NCBI RefSeq assembly: GCF_022539315.1
Contig: NC_066338.1
Coordinates: forward strand, 1,488,001-1,552,000
Length of the DNA: 64,000 nt
DNA from: Serinus canaria
Lineage: Eukaryota; Chordata; Aves; Passeriformes; Fringillidae
Reading direction: 5' to 3'
A program made the position numbers and the translations under genes. The notes under the pieces were generated by a model. It had not been told where the DNA came from. It worked only from the letters and a program-made list of their open reading frames with translations, and did not search any database. Positions 9,361 to 19,900 of this stretch are shown one piece after another. Every line of letters begins with the position of its first letter. Positions within the stretch are counted from its first letter, which is position 1.

Positions 9361-12007
9361 GAGTCTTGTTTCTCCAGGAAAACCGGCGGTGTTGGTTGTT
9401 CCAGGGCCTGTGGCTCAGAGCAGCCTTCTGGCTCAAAAAATTCCGCATTGCGCAGGAAGCCTCCCAGGACCAAGCTGGCACCAATGCCCACTTGGGCTGG
9501 TTTGAGAGTGCCAAGTACCTCCTGCAAACTGAATCCTAGAACTGGGGTGGTGAGTTTTCCAAACCTAGGAAATGGGGCAAACATTTTATTCCAGGGCTTG
9601 GCACTCGGAGCAGCCTTCTGGCTCCTAAAATTCTGTATTTCGCAGGAGGCCTCCCAGGACCATGCTGGCACCAATGCCAGCTCTGGCTGGATTGAGAGTA
9701 CGAAGTACCTCCTGTAAACTGACACCATGAACCAGGGTTGGTGAGTCTTGTTTCCAGGGAAAACGGGAAGCGTTGCGTTGGTGTTCCAGGGCCTGTGGCT
9801 CGGAGCAGACTTCTGGCTCCTTAAATTCCGCATTTTGCAGGATACCTTTCAGGACTAAGCTGGCACCAGTGCAAACTTGGGCTGGTTTGAGAGTGCCAAG
9901 TACCTCCTGCAATTTGACACCATGGACCAGGGTTAGTGAGCTTTCTTTCCAGGGAAAGGGGCAGCAGTGGTGATACAGGGCCTGTGGCTCAGAGCAGCCT
10001 TCTCGCTCCTAAAATTTCGCCTTGTGCAGGATGCCTCCCAGGACCAAGCTGGCACCAGTGCCAAGTCAGGCTGGTTTGAGAGTGCCAAGTACCTCCTGAA
10101 AAATGACACCATGAACTAGGGTTAGTGAGCCTTGTTTCCAGGGAAAGCGGCAGCATTGGTGATCCAGGGGCCGTGGCTCAGAGCAGCCTTCTGGCTCCTA
10201 AATTTCCGCATTGCGCAGGATGCCTCCCAGACGCAAGCTGGCACCAGTGCCAACTTGGGCTGGTTTGAGAGTGCCAAGTACCTCCTGCAAACTGACACCA
10301 TCAACTAGGGTTGGTGAGTTTTATTTCCCAGGGAAAAGGGGCGGTTTTTGTGTTCTAGGGGCTGTGGCCCAGAGCAGCCTTCTGGCTCCTAAAATTCCGC
10401 ATTGCACAAGATGCCTCCCAGGACCAAGCTGGCACCAGTGCCAACTTGGCTGGTTTGAGAGTGCCAAGTACCTCCTTCAATCTTAAACCTAGAATTAGGG
10501 ATGGTGAGCTATGTTTCCAGGGAAAAGGGGCAGCGTTGATTTTTCCAGGGCCTGTGGCTCGGAGCAGCCTTCTGGCTCAAAAATTCCGCATTGCGCAGGA
10601 TGCCTCCCAGACGCAAGCTGGCACCAGTACCGACATGGGCTGGTTTGCGAGTGCCAAGTACCTCCTGCAATGTGAAACCTAGAACCAGGGTTGTTGAGCT
10701 ATGTTTCCAGGGAAAAGGGGCGGCGTTGGTTGTTTCAGGGCCTGTGGCTCGGAGCATCCTACTCTCTCCTAAAATTCCGCATTGCCCAGGATGCCTCCCA
10801 GACCCAAGCTGGCAGCAGTGCCAACTTGGGCTGGTTTGAGAGTGCCAAGAACCTCCTGCAATCTGACACCATGGACCAGGGTTAGTGAGTCTTTTTTCCA
10901 GGGAAAGGGGCAGCATTGGTTTTCCAGGGCCTGTGGCTCGGAGCAGCCTTCTGGCTCAAAAAACTCCACATTGCGCAGGATGCCTCCCAGGACCAAGCTG
11001 GCACCAGTGCAAACTTGGGGTGGTTTGAGAGTGCCAAGTACCTCCTTCAATCTGACACCATGAACCAGGGTTAGTGAGCTTTGTTTCCAGGGAAAGGGGC
11101 AGCATTGGTGATCCAGAGCTTGTGGCTCAGAGCAGCCTTCTGGCTCCTAAATTTCCGCATTTTGCAGGATGCCTCCCAGGCCCAAGCTGCCAGCAGTGCC
11201 AACATGGGCTTGTTTGAGAGTGCCAAATACATCCTGAAATCTGACTCCTAGAACTAGGGTGGTGAGTTTTCCAAACCTAGGAAATGGGGCAAACATTTTA
11301 TTCCAGGGCTTGGTACTCGGAGCAGCCTTCTGTCTCCTAAAATTCTGCATTTCGCAGGAGGCCTCCCAGACGCAATTTGGCACCAGTGCCAACTCTGGCT
11401 GGATTGAGAGTGACAAGTACCTCTTGCAAACTGACACCATGAACCAGGGTTAGTGAGTCTTGTTTCCAGGGAAAACGGGCAGCGTTGCGTTGGTGTTCCA
11501 GGGCCTGTGGCTCAGAGCAGCCTTCTGGCTCAAAAAATTCCGCATTTCGCAGTACGCCTTCCAGGACTAAGCTGGCAACAGTGCCAACTCTGGATGGTTT
11601 TAGAGTGTCAAGTACCTCCTGCAATCTGACACCATGGACCAGGGTTAGTGAGTCTTGATTCTAGGGAAGAGGGTCAGTGTTGCTATTCCAGGGCCTGTGG
11701 CTCAGGGCAGCCTGCTGGCTCCTAAAATTCCGCATTGCGCAGGATGCCTCTAAGGACCAAGCTGGCACCAGTGCCAAGTCAGGCTGGTTTGAGAGTGCCA
11801 AGTACCTCCTGAAAAATGACACCTAGAAGCAGGGTTAGTGAGCTTTGTTTCCAGGGAAAGGGGAAGCATTGAAGGTCCAAGGCTTGTTGCTCAGAGCAGC
11901 CTTCTGGCTTCTAAAATTCCGCATTGCGCAGGATGCCTCCCACGACCAAGCTGGCACCAGTGCAATCTTGGGCTGGTTTGAGAGTGCCAAGTTCCTCCTG
12001 AAAACTG
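9361..12007 (+). repeat. 189-bp satellite array, forward orientation, about 14 diverged monomers
   Basis: From 9361 the same satellite reads in the opposite direction (GAGTCTTGTTTCTCCAGG, then GTTCCAGGGCCTGTGGCTC). Monomers alternate among several subfamilies: one with GAGTTTTCCAAACCTAGG (for example 9551 and 11266), one with CTACTCTCTCCTAAAATTCC (10759), and one with TCAAAAAATTCC. Similarity ends at about 12007 inside a monomer (after CTCCTGAAAACTG), where unrelated sequence begins. Confidence 0.95.
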
Positions 12008-12267
12008 AAAGGGAAATACATTCTGAATGTTATTAATATAGTCTACTTTTACCTACCAGTGTGCTTCTATTGACTAGAACCAATTTCAGCTGGAAAGAAC
12101 ATATTGTCATGATCTGCTCATTCAAAGTAGGTGGTGATGTTTCCTTGATCTCAGAGTATAGCAACCAAATGGAGAGAGAAGAAGTCTTTGCAGTCGAGCC
12201 TATGGAGTTCTCCTTGGGGTGATCTCCAAGTCCTGGTTATCTCAAGGTTCTATTATAGTCCATTGCT

Positions 12268-12277
12268 GGGGGGGGGG
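12268..12277 (+). repeat. Homopolymer of 10 G
   Basis: Ten consecutive G residues flanked by CATTGCT and AAACAG. This is slippage-prone, and its length should be treated as uncertain. Confidence 0.9.
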
Positions 12278-12435
12278 AAACAGATCTAGAAATGGTTAAG
12301 GGGGAGCAGATACAACAAAGAGCAAGTCTATTGAAATTGCTGAGGGGGAAAAAGGTATTGAAGAGAGGTAAAGACAGTCCATGTTCTAAGCAGGATAAGT
12401 CAATATGAGCAGTGAGTGGGAGCCATTGTTTCAGA

Positions 12436-12458
12436 ACTGGTTTCTATGGGAAACCAGT
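12436..12458. other. 9-bp perfect inverted repeat (hairpin)
   Basis: ACTGGTTTC at 12436-12444 and GAAACCAGT at 12450-12458 are exact reverse complements separated by TATGG. On either strand this would fold into a 9-bp stem with a 5-base loop. It lies in the retroelement-like insert, in a region whose minus strand may be retroviral leader, where structured RNA is common. Function is unknown. Confidence 0.6.
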
Positions 12459-13032
12459 CTAGGTCCAGCGAACACATCTGCAGGCAACACTTAGCAGGCA
12501 TCCTTCTTCAGTCAGGCCAGCACCCCTGGATCAGAATTACGGGGGTCTCAGCCTCAGTCCTCTGGAGGAGGGCTTCAATCTCCGTCCCTCACGGTGGTAG
12601 TGGAGCAGACGAAGGATTTTCCATGGGGTGGCTACCACAGTTGCCCCTGCAAGTTCATCTGGCCAAGAGGTGGGAAAATTCCTGGGCTGGTGTCGCCAAG
12701 CAGGTGCAAGCATATAGGGTGCGTCACCCCTTGGCAGGCCCTGTTAGAAGCAGTCACTGTAGACAGAGCTGCGAACAATCACTTGGCAGGCCAGAATTCT
12801 GCTCAGGGGCCTCAGGATTACTGGCATTCCTCCACCGCCAGCTGGCCAGCATTCGGATCAGGGTCCTCAGGGTCCCGATGTCTGTCCTGGGGACGGTCGT
12901 GACCCCGTGATTCACCACAGTCTTTCAAGGGTCTTCATCGGCAGGGTACCATTGGCAGGGTTCCGTTGCATCATTGCAAATTCTTCAGGACTCATCGTAC
13001 GATGGTAGCATATCCCGGAAAGCAGAGACAGT

Positions 13033-13104
13033 AGGTTTGAGAGACAGAGAGTGAGAGAGAGAGAAAGGAGGAAAAAGAAAAGATAGAAATGGGGGGGGGG
13101 GGGG
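13033..13104 (+). repeat. Purine tract with (GA)n and a run of 14 G
   Basis: AGAGACAGAGAGTGAGAGAGAG-type sequence (about 13040-13062) passes into GGAGGAAAAAGAAAAG and ends in 14 consecutive G at 13091-13104. The minus strand is the matching polypyrimidine tract. Such tracts can adopt triplex or quadruplex forms and are error-prone in sequencing. On the minus strand it lies just upstream of the short MSPEE-type frame. Confidence 0.85.
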
Positions 13105-13110
13105 AAGGAA

Positions 13111-13340
13111 ATAAGAAACAAATATAATTATTAGTAATCTAAAGAATAATATTCTAAAAGAATTTTTTAAATGATCAAAACTAATCACAAATAATCAAAG
13201 GCAATAAAGCAATAAACAAATCAACAAATGTTAATTTAAAATAATTTTTTTAAAACATTTCACCAAAAATCAAAGGCAATTTTCATATAATCACAAAAGA
13301 AAATTGAAGATTATTTCAAAACACATAGTCTAATTTATAT
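13111..13340. other. Very AT-rich non-coding segment
   Basis: About 230 bp dominated by A and T with short TTTTTT and AAAACA runs. It has no tandem period and no frame that continues across it. Several ATCAAAGGCAAT-like words recur (about 13194 and 13269), so part of it may be an old local duplication. Confidence 0.6.
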
Positions 13341-13481
13341 TCGCCTTCTGTCATTAGTCGTGGAGATGACCACAGCGAAAAGGACATCAGCCAAGTTGAG
13401 GGCATTAATTATAGACGTTAATTTTGTTAACCGTTTCATCCTTCTCCAATTCCTAGTGAATAAGATTGCTGATAAAAAAAA

Positions 13482-13981
13482 NNNNNNNNNNNNNNNNNNN
13501 NNNNNNNNNNNNNNNNNNNNNNNNNNNNNNNNNNNNNNNNNNNNNNNNNNNNNNNNNNNNNNNNNNNNNNNNNNNNNNNNNNNNNNNNNNNNNNNNNNNN
13601 NNNNNNNNNNNNNNNNNNNNNNNNNNNNNNNNNNNNNNNNNNNNNNNNNNNNNNNNNNNNNNNNNNNNNNNNNNNNNNNNNNNNNNNNNNNNNNNNNNNN
13701 NNNNNNNNNNNNNNNNNNNNNNNNNNNNNNNNNNNNNNNNNNNNNNNNNNNNNNNNNNNNNNNNNNNNNNNNNNNNNNNNNNNNNNNNNNNNNNNNNNNN
13801 NNNNNNNNNNNNNNNNNNNNNNNNNNNNNNNNNNNNNNNNNNNNNNNNNNNNNNNNNNNNNNNNNNNNNNNNNNNNNNNNNNNNNNNNNNNNNNNNNNNN
13901 NNNNNNNNNNNNNNNNNNNNNNNNNNNNNNNNNNNNNNNNNNNNNNNNNNNNNNNNNNNNNNNNNNNNNNNNNNNNNNNNN
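13482..13981. other. Assembly gap, 500 N
   Basis: Exactly 500 N residues, the placeholder size used for all three gaps here, so the true distance is unknown. Left of it lies retroelement-like DNA, and right of it forward 189-bp satellite. The translated frames that span it are artefacts. Confidence 1.
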
Positions 13982-16900
13982 TTCGGCTCCTAAAATTCCG
14001 CATTGCGCAGGATGCCTCCCAGACCAAGCTGGCACAGTGCCAACTTGGGCTGGTTTGAGAGTGCCAAGTACCTCCTGCAAACTGACTCCTAGAACCAGAG
14101 TTGGTGAGTCTTGTTTCTTCAGGAAAACGGGCGTTGTTTGTGTTCCAGGGCCTGTGGCTCAGAGCAGCCTTCTGGCTCCTAAAATTCCGCATTGCGCAGG
14201 ATGCCTCCAGACGCAAGCTGGCACCAGTGCCAACTGAGCTGGTTTGAGAGTGCCAAGTACCTCCTTCAATCTGAAACCTAGAACCAGGTTTGGTGAGCTA
14301 TGTTTCCAGGGAAAAGGGCAGCTGTTGGTGTTCCATGGCCTGTGGCTCGGAGCAGCCTACTTCTCCTAAAATTCCGCATTGCGCAGGATGCCTCCAGACC
14401 AAGCTGGCACCAGTGCCAAATTGGGCTGGTTTGAGAGTGCCAAGTACCTCCTGCAAACTGACTCCTAGAACTAGGGTTGGTGAGTTTTCCAAACTGGGAA
14501 ATGGGCAAAGTTTTTGTTCCAGGCTTGTGGCTCAGAGCAGCCTTCTGGCTCCTAAAATTCGCATTGCGCAGGATGCCTCCCAGGACAAGCTGGCAGCAGT
14601 GCCAACTCTGGCTGGTTTGAGAGTGCCAAGTACCTCCTGAAAACTGACACCTAGAACCAGGGTTGGTGCGTCTTGTTTCCCAGGAAATCGGGCGTTGTTG
14701 GTGTTCCAGGGCATGGTACTCGGAGCAGCCTTCTGGCTCCTAAAATTCTGCATTGCGCAGGATGCCTCCCAGGACCAAGCTGGCACCAGTGCCAACTTGG
14801 GCTGGTTTGAGAGTGCCAAGTACCTCCTGCAAACTGACCCATAGAACAGGGTTGGTGAGCTTGTTTCCAGGAAAGGGGCAGCATTGGTGTTCCAGGCTGT
14901 GGCTCAGAGCAGCCTTCTGGCTCCTAAAATTCGCATTGCGCAGGATGCCTCCCAGACCAAGCTGGCACCAGTGCCAACTCTGGCTGGTTTGAGAGTGCCA
15001 AGTACCTCCTGCAATCAGACACCATGAACCAGGGTTAGTGAGTCTTGTTTCCTGGAAAGGGCAGCATTGGTGTTCCAGGACCTGTGGCTTGGAGCAGCCT
15101 TCTGGCTCAAAAATTCCGCATTGCGCAGGATGCCTCCCAGAGGCAAGCTGGAACCAGTGCCAACTTGGGCTGGTTTGAGACAGCCAAGTACCTCCTCCCA
15201 CTGACTCCTAGAACTAGGGTTGTTGAATTTTCCAAACCTGGGAAATGGGGCAAAGATTTTGTTACAGGGCCTGTGGCTCAGAGCAGCCTTCTGGCTCCTA
15301 AAATTCTGCATTGCGCAGGAGGCCTCCCAGGACCAAGCTGGCACCAGTGCCAACTCTGGCTGGATTGAGAGTGCCAAGTACCTCTTGCAAACTGACACCA
15401 TGAACCAGGGTTGGTGAGTCTTGTTTCCAGGGAAAACGGGCAGCGTTGTTGGTGTTCCAGGGCCTGTGGCTCAGAGCAGCCTTCTGGCTCAAAAAATTCC
15501 GCATTTCGCAGTACGCCTTCCAGGACTAAGCTGGCAACAGTGGAAACTTGGGCTGGTGTGAGATTGCCAAGTACCTCCTGCAACCTGACACCATGAACCA
15601 GGACAAGTGAGGTTTGTTTCCAGGGAAAGGGGCAGCATTGTTGATCCAGGGCCTGTGGCTCAGAGCAGCCTTCTGGCTCCTAAAAATCCGCATTGTGCAG
15701 GATGCCTCCCAGGACCAAGCTGTCACCAGTGGAAACTTGGGCTGGTTTGAGACTGCCAAGTACCTCCTGCAAACTGACCCCTAGAACTAGAGTCGGTGAG
15801 CCTTGTTTCTTCAGGAACAAGGGCGGTGTTGCTGTTCCAGGGCCTGTGGCTCTAGGCAGCCTGCTGGCTCCTAAAATTCCGCATTGCGCAGGATGCCTCC
15901 CAGGACCAAGCTGCCACCAGTGCCCATTTGGGCTGGTTTGAGAATGCGAAGTACCTCCTTCAATCTGAAACCTAGAACCAGGTTTGGTGAGCTAGGTTTC
16001 CAGGGAAAAGGGGCAGTATTGGTTGTTCCAGGGACTGTGGCTCGGAGCAGCCTACTCTCTCCTAAAATTCCGCATTGCGCAGGATGCCTCCCAGACCCAA
16101 GCTGGAAGCAGTGCCCACTTGGGCTGGTTTGAGAGTGCCAAGTACCTCCTGATAACTGACCCCTAGAACCAGAGTTGGTGAGTCTTGTTTCTCAGGAAAA
16201 CGGGCGAGTTTGTGTTCCAGGGCCTGTGGCTCGGAGCAGCCTTCTGGCTCAAAAATTCCGCATTGCGCAGGATGCCTCCAGACCCAAGCTGGCACAGTGC
16301 CAACTTGGGCTGGTTTGAGAGTGCCAAGTACCTCCTGAAACTGACACCTAGAACCAGGGTTGGTGAGCTTGTTTCCAGGGAAAAGGGCAGCATTGTTGTT
16401 CCAGGGCCTGTGGCTCAGAGCAGCTTCTGGCTCCTAAAATTCCGCATTGTGCAGGATGCCTCCAGGACCAAGCTGGCACCAGTGCCAACTTGGGCTGGTT
16501 TGAGAGTGCCAAGTACCTCCTGCAAACTGACTCCTAGAACTAGGGTTGGTGAGTTTTCCAACCTGGGAAATGGGGCAAAGATTTTGTTCCAGGGCTTATG
16601 GCTCTGAGCAGCCTTCTGGCTCCTAAAATTCCGCATTGCACAGGATGCCTCCAAGACCCAAGCTGGCAGCAGTGCCAACTTGGGCTGGTTTGAGAGTGCC
16701 AAGTACCTCCTGCAAACTGACACTATGAACCAGGTTTAGTGAGCTTTGTTTCCATTGAATGGGGCAGCATTGTTGATCCAGGCCTTGTGGCTCAGAGTCG
16801 CCTACTGGCTCCTAAAATTCCGCATTTTGCAGGATTCCTCCCAGGACCAAGCTGGCACAAGTGCAAATTTGGGCTGGTATGACAGTGCCAACTACCTCCT

Positions 16901-19900
16901 GCAAACTGACCCCTAGAACCAGAGTTGGTGAGTCTTGTTTCTTAAGGAAACCGGCGGTGTTTGTGTTCCATGGCCTGAGGCTCGGAGCAGCCTTGTGCCT
17001 CAAAAAATTCCGCTTGTGCGCAGGATGCCTCCCAGACGCAGGCTGGCACCAGTGCCAACTTGGGCTGGTTTGAGAGTGCCAAGTACCTCCTGCAATCTGA
17101 AACCTAGAACCAGGTTTGGTGAGTATTACAAATCTGGGAAGTGGGGCAAAGTTTTTTTCCAGGGCTTGTTCCTCAGAGCAGCCTATTCTCTCCTAAAATT
17201 CCGCATTGCGCAGGATGCCTCCCAGGACCAAGCTGGTACTAGTGCCAACTTGGTCTGCTTTGAGATTGCCAAGTACCTCCTGCAAACTGACCCCTAGAAC
17301 CAGAGTTGGTGAGTCTTGTTTCTTCAGGAAAATGGGCGGTGTTTGTGTTCCAGGGCCTATGGCTCTGAGCTGCCTTCTGGCTCAAAAAATTCGCATTGCG
17401 CAGGATGCCTCCAAGGACCAAGCCTGCACCAGTGCCCACTTGGGCTGGTTTGAGAGTGCCAAGTACCTCCTGAAAACTGACACCATGAACCAGCGCTAGT
17501 GAGCTTTCTTTCCAGGGAAAGGGGGAGCATTGGTGATCCAGGGCCTGTGGCTCAGAGCAGCCTTCTGGCTCCTAAAATTCCTCATTGTGCAGGATGCCTC
17601 CAAGGACCAAGCTGGCACCAGTGCAAACTTGGGCTGGTTTGAGAGTGCCAAGTACCTCCTGCAAACTGTTCCCTAGAACCAGAGTTGGTGAGTCTTGTTT
17701 CTTCAAGAAAACGGGCGGTGTTTGTGTTCCCGGGCCTATGGCTCTGAGCAGCCTTCTGGCTCTAAAAATTCCGCATTGCGCAGGATGCCTCCCAGGACCA
17801 AGCTGGCACCAGTGCAAACTTGGGCTGGTTTGAGAGTGCCAAGTACCTCCTGCAAACTGACCCATGGAACCAGGTTTGGTGAGCTATGTTTCCAGGGAAA
17901 AGGGGCAGCATTTTTTGTTTCAGGGCCATTGGCTCAGAGCATCCTACTCTCTCCTAAAATTCCTCATTGCACAGGATGCCGCGAAGACCCAAGCTGGCAG
18001 CAGTGCCAACTTGGTCTTGTTTGAGAGTGCCAAGTACCTCCTCCAAACTGACTCCTAGAACTAGGGTTGGTGCGTCTTGTTTCTCCAGGAAAACGGGCTG
18101 TGTTTGTGTTCCAGGGCCTGGTACTTTGAGCAGCCTTCTGGTTCCTAAAATTCTGCATTGCGCAGGATGCCTCCCAGGACCAAGCTGGCACCAGTGCCAA
18201 GTCAGACTGGTGGGAGAGTGCCAAGCACCTCCTGAAAAGTGACTCCAAGAACCATGGTGGTGAGTCTTGCTTCCAGGAAAATGGTGCTGCGTTTCGTTGG
18301 TGTTCCAGGGCTTCTGGCTCAGAGCAGCCTCCTGGCTCCTAAAATTCCGCATGGTGCAGGATGCCTCCCAGAAACAAACTGGCACCAGTGCCTACTTGGG
18401 TTGGTTAGAGAGTGCTAAGTACCTCCTGAAAACTGACACCTAGAACCAGGGTTGGTGCGTCTTGTTTCTCCAGGAAAACGGGCGTTGTTTGTGTTCCAGG
18501 GCCTGATACTCGGAGCAGCCTTCTGGCTCCTAAAATTCTGCATTGCGCAGGATGCCTCCCAGGACCAAGCTGGCACCAGTGCCAAGTCAGACTGGTGGGA
18601 GAGTGCCAAGTACCTCCTGAAAAGTGACTCCAAGAACCATGGTGGTGAGTCTTGCTTCCAGGAAAAAGCTGCTGCCTTGCGTTGGTGTTCCAGGGCCTGT
18701 GGCTCAGAGCAGCCTTCTGGCTCCTAAAATTCCGCATTGTGCAGGATGCCTCCCAGGACCAAGCTGGCACCAGTGCCAACTCTGGCTGGTTTGAGAGTGC
18801 CAAGTACCTCCTCCAAACTGACTCCTAGAACTAGGGTTGTTGAGTTTTCCAAACCGGGGAAATGGGGCAAAGATTTTCTTCCAGGGCTTGTGGTCAGAGC
18901 AGCCTTCTGGCTCCTAAAATTCTGCATTGCGCAGGAGGCCTCCCAGGACCAAGCTGGCACCAGTGCCAACTCTGGCTGGATTGAGAGTGCCAAGTACCTC
19001 CTGCAAACTGACTCCTTGAACTAGGGTTGGTGAGTTTTCCAAACCTAGGAAATTGGGCAAAGATTTTGTTCCAGGCCTTGTGGTCAGAGCAGCCTTCTGG
19101 CTCCTAAAATTCTGCATTGCGCAGGAGGCCACCCAGGACCAAGCTGGCACCAGTGCCAACTCTGGCTGGATTGAGAGTTATAAGTACCTCCTGCAAACTT
19201 ACTCCTTGTACCAGGGTTGGTGAGTCTTGTTTCCAAGGATAACAGGCAGCGTTGCGTTGGTGTTCCAGTGCTTGTGGCTCGGAGCAGCCTTCTGGCTCCT
19301 AAAATTCCGCATTCTGCAGGATGCCTCCCAGACCCCAGCTGGCACCAGTGCCAACTCTGGCTGGTTTGAGAGTGCCAAGTACCTCCTGAAAACTGACCCC
19401 TAGAAGCAGAGTTAGTGAGTCTTGTTTCTTCAGGAAACCGGCGATGTTTGTGTTCCATGGCCTGAGGCTCGGAGCAGCCTTCTGGCTCCTAAAATTCCGC
19501 ATTGCGCAGGATGCCTCCAGACGCAAGCTGGCACTAGTGCCAACTTGGGCTGGTTTGAGAGTACCAAGTACCTCCTGCAATATGAAACCTAGAACCTGGG
19601 TTGGTGGGCTATGTTTCCAGGGAAAAGGAGCACCAATGGTTGTTTCAAGGCATGGGGCTCGGAGCATGCTACTCTCTCCTAAAATTCCGCATTGCACAGG
19701 ATGCCTCCAAGACCCAAGCTGGCAGCAGTGCCAAGTCAGACTGGTTTGAGAGTGCCAAGTACCTCCTGCAAACTGACTCCTAGAAGTAGGGTTGGTGAGT
19801 TTTCCCAACCTGGGAAATGGGGCAAAGATTTTTTTCCTGGGCTTATGGCTCTGAGCAGCCTTCTGGCTCCTAAAATTCCGCATTGCGCAGGATGCCTTCC

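Larger units (their letters stand above)
12008..13481 (-). other. Retroelement-like insert in the satellite, no intact gene; cut by the first gap
   Basis: This stretch interrupts the forward array. 12400-13010 is GC-moderate, and its minus-strand reading resembles retroviral leader sequence. A short minus-strand open frame starting MSPEEFAMMQRNP begins near 13005 and stops after 27 codons. It could be a decayed gag start, but I cannot confirm that. A plus-strand frame of 164 codons (12416-12910) is in the opposite direction and has no recognisable domain. 13111-13340 is very AT-rich. At 13335-13481 a minus-strand frame of about 50 codons with a hydrophobic stretch (NALNLADVLFAVVI) runs into the gap and cannot be assigned. 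No LTR end or target duplication is visible. Confidence 0.5.

Noticed and set aside
12416..12910. 164-codon plus-strand open frame in the non-satellite insert
   Set aside because: No domain or composition typical of a protein. A second frame overlaps it, and the likely element orientation is the opposite strand.
13335..14216. Open frames of 175-296 codons spanning the N runs (also at 34079-35041 and 58685-59690)
   Set aside because: They consist mostly of unknown residues translated from the 500-N placeholders.
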